Below are positions 24,180 to 33,230 of a stretch of 64,000 nt of DNA, in pieces. The stretch is from Kaistella sp. (GTDB lineage Bacteria; Bacteroidota; Bacteroidia; Flavobacteriales; Weeksellaceae), in contig JAIBEW010000027.1 in NCBI GenBank assembly GCA_019459085.1, positions 62,001 to 126,000 of the forward strand. The letters are read 5' to 3'. The translations under genes and the position numbers were made by a program. The stretch's first letter is position 1. Each line of letters opens with the position of its first letter. The notes under the pieces are model-generated. The model was given only the letters and a program-made list of their open reading frames with translations, had not been told where the DNA came from and did not search any database.

Positions 24180-25040
24180 TTATTTAACAATCCGTTCCAA
24201 CACCCACTCAATCATATTTTTTTCGGAAGTCTGATGGTCTGCAGAAAATTCACCGCGGCGGCGGTTGGCGATTACGCAGTTTACCGTTATGGCTTTATGT
24301 CCTAAAAGCTTGGAAAGCCCGTAAATCGCAGAGGTTTCCATCTCAAAATTCGAGATGCCCAGATCATTTAAGGTTTCCAGAAATTTGTCATCGAGCGCTT
24401 TCAGTCGGAGCTGTCTTCCCTGCGGCGCATAAAAACCGGGAAAAGTTGCGGTATTTCCGTGGTATTTTGCATCTTTATAATAGTGGGAAAGATCTTCAGC
24501 CCAATCTGAGAAATACAGCATCGGTTTGATCTTATCGTACGGAAATTTCGCGAGAAAGTTTTTTGAAAATTCATTTTCGAACTCATAATCTGAGTAAAAA
24601 TGCAGCAGCCCGTCGAGCCCCACCACATTTTGCGTAACCAGCATATTATCTACTTCCACATCAGGATTCACGCTTCCGCAGGTTCCCATTCTGAAAAGTT
24701 CAAGCGATTTATGTTGGGTTTTAAATTCTTTGTTTTTCAGGTCAATGTTCACGAGCGCATCAAGCTCGTTCATGACGATATCAATGTTTTCGGTACCGAT
24801 TCCTGTAGACATCACCGTTATTCTTTCGCCACGCAACGTCCCAGTATGCGTATAAAATTCGCGTTTGTTTTTTTTGACCTCAATCGTGTCAAAGTATTTT
24901 GAAACTTTCGGAACGCGGTCGGGATCGCCCACCAGCATGATCTTGTCTCCAATATCTTCGGGCAGAAGATTAAGGTGGTAAACACTTCCGTCCCCGTTCA
25001 GGACCAGTTCTGATGCAGCTAATTTATTGAGCATTGACAT
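24180..25040 (-). CDS. Nucleoside phosphorylase
   Basis: A 286-residue enzyme of the uridine/purine nucleoside phosphorylase family, splitting nucleosides with phosphate to base and ribose 1-phosphate. The phosphate-binding GDPDRVPKVSKYF, the VMSTGIGTENIDIV stretch and the nucleoside-binding FEMETSAIYGLSKLLGH are all present. The Bacteroidota form has an insert around SDYEFENEFSKNF. Whether uridine or purine nucleosides are preferred is not evident. It is followed on the same strand by the AT-rich membrane protein gene. Confidence 0.87.
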   Translation of the reverse strand: MSMLNKLAASELVLNGDGSVYHLNLLPEDIGDKIMLVGDPDRVPKVSKYFDTIEVKKNKREFYTHTGTLRGERITVMSTGIGTENIDIVMNELDALVNIDLKNKEFKTQHKSLELFRMGTCGSVNPDVEVDNMLVTQNVVGLDGLLHFYSDYEFENEFSKNFLAKFPYDKIKPMLYFSDWAEDLSHYYKDAKYHGNTATFPGFYAPQGRQLRLKALDDKFLETLNDLGISNFEMETSAIYGLSKLLGHKAITVNCVIANRRRGEFSADHQTSEKNMIEWVLERIVK

Positions 25041-25103
25041 AATTTTAGATTTTTGATGAATGAAGATTGTAGAAAATCGCTTTACGAAAACAATATGGCT
25101 AAG

Positions 25104-25427
25104 TTAGCCACCGACTCTTTTGGTTTTATAGCCCATTTCGTGGAGCATTTTCATGATTTTATCGCGGTTGTCGCCCTGTATAACAATAATTCCGTCTTTC
25201 TCTGAACCTCCGATCCCTAAAGTTGTTTTGATTTTTTTTGAAATATTTTTGAGACCTTCGTCGTCGCCCTCAAAACCTTCAATCAGCGTAACCGGTTTTC
25301 CGTTTCGGCCTTTTTTTTCGAATTTGCATACCAACGGTTCCTTCTGAACGAATTTTTCCTGTGGAAATTCAAAATCCTGCTCGTCATGTTCCGGAAAAAG
25401 GTTCTTCAATTGATCCCGTAAATCCAT
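25104..25427 (-). CDS. eIF1/SUI1-like translation factor (YciH)
   Basis: A 107-residue protein. After a variable N terminus the SUI1 fold begins at KFEKKGRNGKPVTLIEGFEG, followed by the conserved LGIGGSEKDGIIVIQGDNRDKI segment. Bacterial YciH proteins are related to eukaryotic eIF1 and can influence start-site fidelity. It is probably ribosome-associated. It reads divergently from gpmI, 102 bases away. Confidence 0.88.
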   Translation of the reverse strand: MDLRDQLKNLFPEHDEQDFEFPQEKFVQKEPLVCKFEKKGRNGKPVTLIEGFEGDDEGLKNISKKIKTTLGIGGSEKDGIIVIQGDNRDKIMKMLHEMGYKTKRVGG

Positions 25428-25498
25428 TTTATCATTTTAAAGAAGGTAAAATTACAAATAAATTCAGATAAAAAGAGAAATCACAATTTCAAAATTCG

Positions 25499-25506
25499 TA
25501 ATTTTG
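25499..25506 (+). promoter_or_regulatory. -7 promoter element of gpmI
   Basis: TAATTTTG matches the TAnnTTTG box 24 bases before the gpmI ATG. No -33 TTG is seen. Confidence 0.5.
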
Positions 25507-25529
25507 TTCAACAAACAGACTTACAAAAA

Positions 25530-27059
25530 ATGTCAAAAAAAGTAATACTGGCGATACTTGATGGATGGGGTCTCGGTACCGATCCCAATGTTTCGGCCAT
25601 CGCTCAGGCAAATACGCCTTTCATTGATTCCTGTATACAGAAATTCCCCAATACAACGCTTGAAGCTAGCGGAATTGCCGTGGGTTTGCCTTTCGGACAG
25701 ATGGGGAACTCTGAAGTGGGACATATGAATTTAGGCGCGGGAAGAGTGGTGTACCAGAATCTGGTAAAACTCAATATGGCGGTGGAAAATGCCACCCTTG
25801 GAAAAGAAAACATCATCACCCAGGCTTTCGAATACGCCAAAATCAACAGAAAAAAAGTGCATTTCATCGGTTTGGTTTCAGACGGCGGGGTACATTCTCA
25901 CATCAATCATTTAAAAGGGTTACTGACTGCCGCTCACGAATATGGTCTGAACGACAATGTCTATGTTCATGCCTTTACTGACGGCCGCGACTGCGACCCG
26001 CATTCGGGAAAGGGTTTTATTGAAGAACTCTTGAACCACATGAAAATCACCACCGGAAAACTTGCAACAGTGATCGGAAGGTATTACGCAATGGACCGTG
26101 ACCGGCGCTGGGAACGGGTGAAACTCGCATATGATGTGATGGTGAGAGGAGTAGGCGACAGAACTCACGATATTTTGAGCACCATTGACAATTCTTATAA
26201 AAAAGGTATTTCTGATGAATTTTTAAATCCAATTGTCTGCCTGAAAGACAACAATTTACCGATGGCAACGATCGATAATGAAGATGTGGTTTTCTGCTTT
26301 AATTTCAGGACAGACCGGGGAAGAGAAATTACAGAAGCCCTCACGCAGCAGGACTTTCCGGAATACGGAATGCACTGTCTGAAACTTTTCTATGTCACGA
26401 TGACGAACTACGACAAGGATTTTAAAGATATTAAAGTCGTTTTCGATGAAAAAGTTCTCGAAGAAACTTTAGGGGAAGTCCTTGAACGAAACGGAAAAAC
26501 GCAGATCCGCGTTGCAGAGACCGAAAAATATCCACATGTGACCTTTTTCTTTTCCGGGGGTCGCGAAGAGGAGTTTTCCGGCGAAAGAAGACTCCTTTGT
26601 CCGAGTCCAAAGGAAGTCCCTACTTATGATTTCAAACCGGAAATGTCGGCGTACGATATTACTGAAAAAATACTGCCCGAAATCATCAATGAAACTGCAG
26701 ATTTTATCTGTCTCAATTTTGCGAATGCCGACATGGTAGGACACACCGGCGTTTTTGAAGCTGCGGTTCGTGCAGCCGAAACAGTTGATAAATGCATTGA
26801 AAGAGTCGCTACTGCAGGTTATGAACATGATTACGCCGTTTTTATTCTTGCTGATCACGGAAATTCAGATGTGATGAAAAATCCCGATGGCAGCCCAAAT
26901 ACACAGCATTCAACTAATCTGGTTCCTCTTATTGTCATGGATAAAGACCGCAACTGGACTCTGAAACCTGGAAAACTGGGCGATATCGCTCCGTCAATTC
27001 TTACCGTAATGGGAATTCCTGTCCCGGAAATCATGACAGGGGAGATATTGGTACAGTAA
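25530..27059 (+). CDS. gpmI: 2,3-bisphosphoglycerate-independent phosphoglycerate mutase
   Basis: A 509-residue, manganese-dependent glycolytic mutase of the alkaline phosphatase superfamily, interconverting 3- and 2-phosphoglycerate. The catalytic serine is in QMGNSEVGHMNLGAG near residue 60. Metal ligands appear in the N-terminal ILDGWGLG and the C-terminal NFANADMVGHTG and LADHGNSD motifs, and FTDGRDCDPHSG lies in the transferase domain. Length and motif order are standard. It has its own promoter element. Confidence 0.96.
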   Translation: MSKKVILAILDGWGLGTDPNVSAIAQANTPFIDSCIQKFPNTTLEASGIAVGLPFGQMGNSEVGHMNLGAGRVVYQNLVKLNMAVENATLGKENIITQAFEYAKINRKKVHFIGLVSDGGVHSHINHLKGLLTAAHEYGLNDNVYVHAFTDGRDCDPHSGKGFIEELLNHMKITTGKLATVIGRYYAMDRDRRWERVKLAYDVMVRGVGDRTHDILSTIDNSYKKGISDEFLNPIVCLKDNNLPMATIDNEDVVFCFNFRTDRGREITEALTQQDFPEYGMHCLKLFYVTMTNYDKDFKDIKVVFDEKVLEETLGEVLERNGKTQIRVAETEKYPHVTFFFSGGREEEFSGERRLLCPSPKEVPTYDFKPEMSAYDITEKILPEIINETADFICLNFANADMVGHTGVFEAAVRAAETVDKCIERVATAGYEHDYAVFILADHGNSDVMKNPDGSPNTQHSTNLVPLIVMDKDRNWTLKPGKLGDIAPSILTVMGIPVPEIMTGEILVQ

Positions 27060-27133
27060 ATGTAATAATAAAAAATCCTGTTAAATATTTCACAAATGGC
27101 TTTATCCTATGCTGTAAATAATTAATAATTTGT

Positions 27134-27141
27134 TAATTTTG
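27134..27141 (+). promoter_or_regulatory. -7 promoter element of the desaturase gene
   Basis: TAATTTTG fits the TAnnTTTG box 21 bases before the ATG at 27162. No matching -33 TTG is seen. Confidence 0.45.
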
Positions 27142-27161
27142 TAACTTATAAAGAGAAAGGA

Positions 27162-28145
27162 ATGTATGAAAAAATAGTAAGACTCGAAGTAATGAAGACG
27201 CTGGAAAAAAATATGAAAGGCTTCATTGATGATTATCTTACCCCCGTTGAGAAAATCTGGCAACCCGCCGATTTTTTACCCGATACCTCAAAAGACAGTT
27301 TTAAAGACGAACTCGATGAACTACAGACGTTGGCTCATGAAATGCCTTACGACCTGTTTGTTACTTTGATCGGGGATTGCATTACCGAAGAAGCTTTACC
27401 AAGTTATGAATCGTGGATTATGGGAATCGATGGTGTGGATCAGGAAGACAGAGACGGTTTAGGCTGGGCAAACTGGGTACGGAACTGGACTGCAGAAGAA
27501 AACCGTCACGGTGCTTTGCTCAACACCTATCTCTATTTATGTGGAAGAGTGAATATGCGGGAAATGGAAATTACCACCCAATACTTAATTCAGGATGGTT
27601 TTGACATCGGAACCAGCATGGATCCTTACCGAAATTTCGTCTATACAAGTTTCCAGGAAACAGCGACAAATATTTCTCACCGTAGAGTAGGGACTTTAGC
27701 CAAACAGAGCGGCAACAGAAAACTGGCCCAAATGTGTGGGGTAATTGCTGCTGATGAAGCCAGACATGCAAAAGCATATAAACATTTTGTTACGAAAATT
27801 TTCGAGCTTGATCCGTCAGAAATGATGTTGGCGTTTGAAGACATGATGCGGAAGAAAATTGTAATGCCTGCGCATCTGATGCGTGAATCCGGTCAGAAAG
27901 CCGGCGAATTATGGGATCATTTCTCCAATGCAGCGCAGCGCTGTATGGTGTATACCGGTCAGGATTACATCGATATTCTGAAAGATCTGATAATTGAATG
28001 GAAAATTGAACACATCGTTGGTCTCAACGAAAAAGCTGAAAAAGCAAGGGAATACCTTGTAAAATTACCAAGAAGACTTCAGAATATTTCAGACCGAATG
28101 AGCACCCCCGATCTTGATCATGAGTTCAGATGGGTGAAAAATTAG
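27162..28145 (+). CDS. Acyl-ACP desaturase (soluble di-iron)
   Basis: A 327-residue enzyme of the stearoyl-ACP desaturase (ferritin-like di-iron) family that puts a cis double bond into an acyl-ACP. The two iron motifs are EENRHG (in WTAEENRHGALLN) and DEARH (in IAADEARHAKAY), with further ligands in the SFQETATNISHRR helix. It is soluble, without membrane segments. An internal methionine at residue 11 is another possible start. The electron donor, probably a ferredoxin, is not encoded next to it. Confidence 0.92.
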   Translation: MYEKIVRLEVMKTLEKNMKGFIDDYLTPVEKIWQPADFLPDTSKDSFKDELDELQTLAHEMPYDLFVTLIGDCITEEALPSYESWIMGIDGVDQEDRDGLGWANWVRNWTAEENRHGALLNTYLYLCGRVNMREMEITTQYLIQDGFDIGTSMDPYRNFVYTSFQETATNISHRRVGTLAKQSGNRKLAQMCGVIAADEARHAKAYKHFVTKIFELDPSEMMLAFEDMMRKKIVMPAHLMRESGQKAGELWDHFSNAAQRCMVYTGQDYIDILKDLIIEWKIEHIVGLNEKAEKAREYLVKLPRRLQNISDRMSTPDLDHEFRWVKN

Positions 28146-28177
28146 AAAACTACAGTCCAATTAATTAAATAGTTCGT

Positions 28178-28210
28178 AAAAGTGATTGATTTTTTTTCAG
28201 TCACTTTTTT
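28178..28210 (+). terminator. Terminator after the desaturase gene
   Basis: AAAAGTGATTGA pairs with TCAGTCACTTTT through one G-T wobble, with a T-rich loop and a T-run after it, 32 bases past the stop codon. Confidence 0.8.
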
Positions 28211-28219
28211 TATATTTTC

Positions 28220-28227
28220 TATCTTTG
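28220..28227 (+). promoter_or_regulatory. -7 promoter element of the HAD gene
   Basis: TATCTTTG matches the TAnnTTTG box and lies just after the desaturase terminator, 59 bases before the ATG at 28287. It probably serves the following HAD, map and methyltransferase genes. Confidence 0.5.
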
Positions 28228-28286
28228 CAAATCGATTTTTTTAAGATTTTGAGATAGATTTTAAAGCAAATAAGGAATTACACAGT

Positions 28287-28718
28287 ATGATAAGCAATAA
28301 AAAACTTGCGATAGATTTTGACGGTACCATCGTAGATGATGCGTATCCCGGAATTGGCAAAACAAAAACTTTCGCCTTCGAAACCCTTAGAAAATTACAG
28401 TCGGAAGGCTACCGTCTCATTTTGTGGACTTACCGTCACGGTAAAACGCTTGATGAAGCCGTTGAATTCTGCAGAAATAACGGTGTTGAATTTTACGCCG
28501 TAAATTCCAGTTTCGAAGGAGAGGTGTATGATCCAAAAGACGCTTCCCGAAAGATTGATGCCGATCTCTTCATCGATGATCGTAATTTAGGCGGATTTCC
28601 GGGTTGGGGAGAAATCTACAACATCATCAACCAGAGAATTGAATTCCGCGTTGACGGGGGAACCGTTTTAGCCTATTCAAAAATGATAAAAGATAAAAAG
28701 AAAGGCCTTTTCTGGTAA
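28287..28718 (+). CDS. HAD-like hydrolase (BT0820-type)
   Basis: A 143-residue single-domain HAD protein. Motif I is AIDFDGTIVDD near the N terminus, motif II is the threonine in LILWTYRHG, and the last acidic motif is DLFIDDRNLGG. No cap domain is visible, which suggests a protein or nucleotide-sized substrate. Similar short HAD proteins are common in Bacteroidota without known substrate. It is 23 bases upstream of map and probably in its transcript. Confidence 0.8.
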   Translation: MISNKKLAIDFDGTIVDDAYPGIGKTKTFAFETLRKLQSEGYRLILWTYRHGKTLDEAVEFCRNNGVEFYAVNSSFEGEVYDPKDASRKIDADLFIDDRNLGGFPGWGEIYNIINQRIEFRVDGGTVLAYSKMIKDKKKGLFW

Positions 28719-28741
28719 TTTTCTGATTCAGAGCACTTAAA

Positions 28742-29551
28742 ATGATACATTTAAAATCACTTGACGAACTGAGGCTTATGCGTGAAAGCGCGCAGTTAGT
28801 TTCCAGAACCCTGGGAATGCTGGCTTCTGAGATAAAACCCGGCGCAACAACAAACCATATGGATCAGTTGGCCGGGGAATTCATCCGTGATCATGGCGGA
28901 GAACCCGCTTTTTTAGGAATGTACGGATTTCCGAAAAACATCTGTATTTCCCCAAATTCTGAAGTCGTTCACGGTATACCCAATGATAAACCGCTTGAAG
29001 AAGGCGATATCCTCTCGGTAGATTGCGGCGTTTATATGAACGGTTTCTATGGCGACCACGCTTATTCTTTTGAAGTGGGTGAAGTGGCACCGGAAACCAA
29101 AAAATTACTGAAAATAACCAAGGAATCTTTATACAAAGGCATTGAGCAGTGCGTTCGCGGCAAAAGAGTAGGAGATATTTCCAATGCGATTCAGGAACAT
29201 TGCGAAAAGAACGGTTACGGGGTCGTACGCGAGTTGGTAGGCCATGGGTTAGGAAGAAAAATGCATGAAGATCCGCAGGTTCCGAATTACGGTAGAAAAG
29301 GCAGCGGAAAAGTCCTGAAAGACGGTATTGTTCTCGCTATTGAACCAATGATCAACCTTGGAACAGAAAAAGTGAAATTCCACAGCGACGGCTGGACGGT
29401 CACCACTCTGGATATGAAACCTTCGGCCCATTTCGAACACGATGTCACCATTATCCAGGGAAAACCGGTCTTGCTTTCTACCTATAAATTTATTTACGAA
29501 GCGCTGGGAATTACAAGTAACGAAGAAGCTCCGTTTACGATGGATTTTTAA
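28742..29551 (+). CDS. map: Methionine aminopeptidase type I
   Basis: A 269-residue metalloenzyme that removes the N-terminal methionine of new proteins. The five metal ligands are in LSVDCGVYMNGFYGDHAYSF (two Asp), the histidine of VGHGLGRKMHEDP, the glutamate of LAIEPMINLG and the glutamate of AHFEHDVTI. There is a C-terminal extension of about 30 residues after the core. Its stop codon shares a base with the start of the next gene (TAATG). Confidence 0.95.
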   Translation: MIHLKSLDELRLMRESAQLVSRTLGMLASEIKPGATTNHMDQLAGEFIRDHGGEPAFLGMYGFPKNICISPNSEVVHGIPNDKPLEEGDILSVDCGVYMNGFYGDHAYSFEVGEVAPETKKLLKITKESLYKGIEQCVRGKRVGDISNAIQEHCEKNGYGVVRELVGHGLGRKMHEDPQVPNYGRKGSGKVLKDGIVLAIEPMINLGTEKVKFHSDGWTVTTLDMKPSAHFEHDVTIIQGKPVLLSTYKFIYEALGITSNEEAPFTMDF

Positions 29552-30318
29552 TGAAAAAATTATTTAAATTTCTACTGAATAGGGTACCGAGACCGATGCT
29601 GATTAACATGAGCATTTTCCTGCGTCCGCTGATTTACCAGTTTTTTAAAGGTCAAAATTTCACAGATCCGATCGACGGGAAATCTTACCGGAAATTTCTT
29701 CCGTACGGTTACGGAAAACAGCGTGAAAATGCACTTTCACCTGGAACGCTGAGTCTGGAACGTCACCGCCAAATGTGGCTCTATCTTCAGATGGAAACCG
29801 ATTTTTTTACCGGAAATTACAAAGTTCTTCATATCGCTCCGGAGCAGGAATTTCTGCGGCGCTTCAAAAAAATGAAAAATCTGGATTATACTTCGGCGGA
29901 TTTATATTCGCCGATTGTAGATGTAAAAGCCGATATTCTTGCTTTGCCCTTTGAAAATGGCAGTTTCGACATTGTTTTCTGCAATCATGTCCTCGAACAC
30001 ATTGTGGATGATCAAAAAGCGATGAGCGAACTCTACCGCGTGATGAAAAAAGGCGGTTGGGGAATTTTTCAGGTGCCGATGAAGAATTCACTGGAAAAAA
30101 CCTATGAAGATTTCACCGTTACAAATCCTAAGGAAAGACAAAAACATTTCGGGCAGTACGACCACGTCCGTTGGTATGGAATGGACTATTTCGACAGACT
30201 GAAATCCGTTGGTTTCCAAACCGATATCAATTTCTATTCAAGGAAATTCTCGCCTGAAGAGAGAAAAAAATTCGGTCTGATGGAAAATGAAATTCTGCCG
30301 GTAGTCGTTAAACCTTAG
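29551..30318 (+). CDS. SAM-dependent methyltransferase
   Basis: A 255-residue class I methyltransferase. The SAM site is atypical at motif I (YKVLHIAPEQEFLRRF in place of a glycine-rich loop) but is followed by YTSADLY, the VKADILALPFENGSFDIVFC stretch and the NHVLEHIVDD motif typical of Methyltransf_11 proteins. The N terminus has a short hydrophobic patch without a clear membrane span. It overlaps map by one base and so is coupled to it. The substrate is unknown. Confidence 0.8.
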   Translation: MKKLFKFLLNRVPRPMLINMSIFLRPLIYQFFKGQNFTDPIDGKSYRKFLPYGYGKQRENALSPGTLSLERHRQMWLYLQMETDFFTGNYKVLHIAPEQEFLRRFKKMKNLDYTSADLYSPIVDVKADILALPFENGSFDIVFCNHVLEHIVDDQKAMSELYRVMKKGGWGIFQVPMKNSLEKTYEDFTVTNPKERQKHFGQYDHVRWYGMDYFDRLKSVGFQTDINFYSRKFSPEERKKFGLMENEILPVVVKP

Positions 30319-30333
30319 CCACACTTAATTCAC

Positions 30334-30341
30334 TATCTTTG
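30334..30341 (+). promoter_or_regulatory. -7 promoter element of era
   Basis: TATCTTTG matches the TAnnTTTG box 61 bases before the era ATG. Confidence 0.5.
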
Positions 30342-30402
30342 CAGAGATTTCAGGAATTGTTTTAAACCACTCTGAAATTTCTTTAAACTTATTACTACAA
30401 AA

Positions 30403-31278
30403 ATGCACAAATCAGGATTCGTAAATATTGTCGGAAAACCAAACGCCGGAAAATCAACCCTTCTCAATGCGCTTATGGGCGAGAAACTGGCCATTGTAAC
30501 ACAAAAGGCACAAACGACGCGTCACCGGATTTTCGGCATCTATAATGAAGAGGATCTGCAGATCGTTTTTTCAGATACGCCCGGAGTTTTAGATCCCAAA
30601 TACGGCTTGCAGGAGAAAATGATGGACTATGTAAAAGATTCTTTGCAAGATGCAGATGTGTTTCTTTTTATTGTTGACATCCTCGATAAAACCGAGCCTT
30701 TCGAGTATTTGGTTGATAAACTGAATAAAATTCCGGTGCCTGTACTCATTCTTGTCAATAAAATTGATGAATCGAATCAGGAGGATTTGGAGAAAGTGAT
30801 GGAATTGTGGCACGAAAGGATTCCCAAAGCAGAAATTCTGCCGATTTCAGCATTGAAGGGCTTTAACACCGAAATTATTCTTCCTAAACTGAAGTCTTTG
30901 CTTCCCGAAAATCCGCCGTATTACGACAAAGACCAATACACAGACAAACCGGAACGTTTCTTCGTAAACGAAGCCATCCGCGAGAAAATTCTTTTAAATT
31001 ATGAAAAGGAAATCCCGTATGCGGTGGAAGTGGTGACCGAAATTTTCAAGGAACAGGAAGGGATTATCTTCATCGACTCCATTATTTATGTTGAAAGAGA
31101 TACGCAGAAGGGAATTATCATCGGACATAAAGGTGATGCCATCAAAAAAGTCGGAACCGAAGCCCGGATTGATCTCGAAAAATTCTTCGGAAAAAAAATC
31201 CACCTGAACCTTTTTGTAAAAGTGAAAAAAGACTGGCGGAAAAACGACAGAGATCTTAAAAATTTCGGTTACCGGTAG
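30403..31278 (+). CDS. era: GTPase Era
   Basis: A 291-residue GTPase that binds the 3' end of 16S rRNA and helps 30S maturation. The G1 loop is GKPNAGKST, G3 is DTPGV and G4 is NKID. The C-terminal KH domain holds the conserved GIIIGHKGDAIKKVGTEARIDLE segment. Length and order are standard. A weak hairpin with a T-run follows at 31279-31316. Confidence 0.97.
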   Translation: MHKSGFVNIVGKPNAGKSTLLNALMGEKLAIVTQKAQTTRHRIFGIYNEEDLQIVFSDTPGVLDPKYGLQEKMMDYVKDSLQDADVFLFIVDILDKTEPFEYLVDKLNKIPVPVLILVNKIDESNQEDLEKVMELWHERIPKAEILPISALKGFNTEIILPKLKSLLPENPPYYDKDQYTDKPERFFVNEAIREKILLNYEKEIPYAVEVVTEIFKEQEGIIFIDSIIYVERDTQKGIIIGHKGDAIKKVGTEARIDLEKFFGKKIHLNLFVKVKKDWRKNDRDLKNFGYR

Positions 31279-31316
31279 ACCTTTTGTAAAAAAATCCGCA
31301 TTTAAAGGTTTTTTTA
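31279..31316 (+). terminator. Weak terminator after era
   Basis: A 6-bp stem ACCTTT / AAAGGT with a 19-base loop is followed by seven T residues directly after the era stop codon. The long loop lowers confidence. Confidence 0.4.
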
Positions 31317-31341
31317 CTACATTTGGCTGAAAATAACCTGT

Positions 31342-31770
31342 ATGAATTACTTTACTTCAGCCAAACCAAACGCTTCGATTGTTGATATTGTACTTCTGGC
31401 CATCCGGATTTTTGCAGGATTTGCAATGCTTTCTCATGGTTTTCCGAAATTGCAGCAGCTCTATTCCGGAGAAGAGATACAGTTTTTTAATTTTCTGGGG
31501 CTTGGTGAACAGTTCTCCTTAATTTTAGCGGTTTTTGCGGAATTTGTCTGCTCTATATTCCTCATTTTAGGACTTTTCACCAGACCGGCTTTGGTATTCC
31601 TCATTATCGCGATGACGGTGGCCGGACTGGTTGTACATGCGGCAGATCCTTTTGAGAAAAGAGAAATGAGTTTACTGTATCTCTCCATTTATCTCTTACT
31701 GTTTGCATTTGGACCGGGTAAATATTCCATCGACTATATGATCAGTAAAAGAAGGGAATCTGAGTGGTAA
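31342..31770 (+). CDS. DoxX family membrane protein
   Basis: A 142-residue protein with four membrane helices and the DoxX signature near the start (LAIRIFAGFAMLSHGFPKL) and in the middle (FVCSIFLILGLFTRPALV). DoxX proteins are inner-membrane proteins linked in some bacteria to redox or sulfur metabolism; here the role is unknown. It stands alone after era and converges with the MATE gene. Confidence 0.85.
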   Translation: MNYFTSAKPNASIVDIVLLAIRIFAGFAMLSHGFPKLQQLYSGEEIQFFNFLGLGEQFSLILAVFAEFVCSIFLILGLFTRPALVFLIIAMTVAGLVVHAADPFEKREMSLLYLSIYLLLFAFGPGKYSIDYMISKRRESEW

Positions 31771-31798
31771 AATAACATTACTTTGTTTTTTTAAACGC

Positions 31799-33172
31799 TT
31801 AAACAGCCTGTAAAACCTGCTGTTTTTTCTTTTTTTCCGCGAGCGATAAAAAACGGTACACCAGCAGAACTGCAGAAATCGTAAGTCCGAGTCCGAGCGC
31901 AATCCACATGCCGAATGCCCCCATTTCCAGTGTTACACATAAATAATATCCCAAAGGAATCGTCAGGATCCAATAGGCGATAAAAGTAATGAAAGAAGGA
32001 ATTTTCACATCCTGAATTCCGCGAAGGCAACCCAATGCCACCACCTGAACACCGTCTGAAAGCTGAAAGAGCGCCGCAATGATCATCAGTTTTGAGGCCA
32101 GCAAAATAACTTCGGTGTCTTCTTTTTGCGTAAAGAATGTGGGCAGGATATTTCTTCCTACTACGAAGATCAATCCGCAAAACAGCATAAATAAAAATAC
32201 AATTTTAAGGTTGTTGATGCCTACTTCCTTGAGTTCGGTGTAGTTCTGTTCCCCAGTTTTTCTGCCGATCATCACGGTGGAAGCCACACTGAAACCAATG
32301 CAGAGATTAAAGGTAAATGATGCCATGGAAAGGGCAATCTGATGCGAAGCGATATCTTTGGTTGAAATCAGTCCGCAAATAAAGGCGGCACCGGCAAAAG
32401 CGGTGACCTCAAAAAACATCTGCAAAGCGGTCGGGAAACCGATTTTCAGCATTCTGTCGAACATTTCGCGGGAAAATTCTGCGACTTTCAGCGAAAATTC
32501 TTTGATGTAACGGTGGGTTTCCTCTTTTTTCAAGAGAACATAGTAAAGAAAGACCATCATAAAGATTCTGGCGATTAAACTGGCCAAAGCCGATCCCTGA
32601 ACGCCCATTTGCGGAAAACCGAAAAGCCCTTTGATGAAGACATAATTCAAAACGATATTGATGACGTTGGCGAAAATTGTAGCCTTTGTTACACCGATTG
32701 TATAAGAAAGTCCCTCGGAAACTTCGCGCAGCGTCTGAAAGGCCATAAACGGCAGAATACTCACCGCCATGATGGTGAGAAAACCGATCGTATCAGGAAT
32801 AATTTCCTTCGGCTGATCCATATGATACAACAATGGCAAAGCAATAAAAAGCAAGAGCATCAGAATAAGGCCAATTCCCATATTGATCACAAAACCGTGG
32901 CGGAAAACAGAATTGATTTTTTGATGGTCATTTCGCGAATGCGCTTCGGAAACCAAAGGCGGAATGGCAAAAGAAAATCCCAGTGCAAAAACAAAAATTG
33001 AAAAAAAGACCGCATTTCCCAGCGATACAGCAGCAAGAGCCTTCGCTCCCAAAAGTTTTCCGACAATAATATTGTCAAAAAGATTTACTGATACCTGTCC
33101 CACCTGCGTCAGCATTACAGGTACGGCAAGTTTGAGGCAGTCGCGGGTGTATTTTGCGTTGAGAAATAACAT
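31799..33172 (-). CDS. MATE family efflux transporter
   Basis: A 457-residue, 12-helix MATE transporter that would export cationic drugs or metabolites using a Na+ or H+ gradient. It carries LKLAVPVMLTQVGQVSVNLFDNIIVGKLLG at the N terminus with the conserved pattern repeated at the start of the second half (MLKIGFPTALQMFFEVTAF). The start is placed at ATG 33172 because the TTG at 33190 lies inside a hairpin. That perfect 12-bp hairpin ends 3 bases before the start codon and has no other promoter between, so expression may depend on read-through from the upstream regulator gene. The substrate is unknown. Confidence 0.9.
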   Translation of the reverse strand: MLFLNAKYTRDCLKLAVPVMLTQVGQVSVNLFDNIIVGKLLGAKALAAVSLGNAVFFSIFVFALGFSFAIPPLVSEAHSRNDHQKINSVFRHGFVINMGIGLILMLLLFIALPLLYHMDQPKEIIPDTIGFLTIMAVSILPFMAFQTLREVSEGLSYTIGVTKATIFANVINIVLNYVFIKGLFGFPQMGVQGSALASLIARIFMMVFLYYVLLKKEETHRYIKEFSLKVAEFSREMFDRMLKIGFPTALQMFFEVTAFAGAAFICGLISTKDIASHQIALSMASFTFNLCIGFSVASTVMIGRKTGEQNYTELKEVGINNLKIVFLFMLFCGLIFVVGRNILPTFFTQKEDTEVILLASKLMIIAALFQLSDGVQVVALGCLRGIQDVKIPSFITFIAYWILTIPLGYYLCVTLEMGAFGMWIALGLGLTISAVLLVYRFLSLAEKKKKQQVLQAV

Positions 33173-33175
33173 GAA

Positions 33176-33207
33176 AAAAGTTTGCAGCAAAAATACTGCA
33201 AACTTTT
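33176..33207 (-). terminator. Terminator/attenuator hairpin before MATE start
   Basis: A perfect 12-bp stem AAAAGTTTGCAG / CTGCAAACTTTT with loop CAAAAATA lies 23 bases beyond the stop of the response regulator gene on the reverse strand and abuts the MATE ATG. A short T-run extends from the second arm, so it can work as a terminator, an attenuator or a block to ribosome binding. Confidence 0.75.
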
Positions 33208-33230
33208 CCGTTTTTAAGGTTGAGGCGAAA

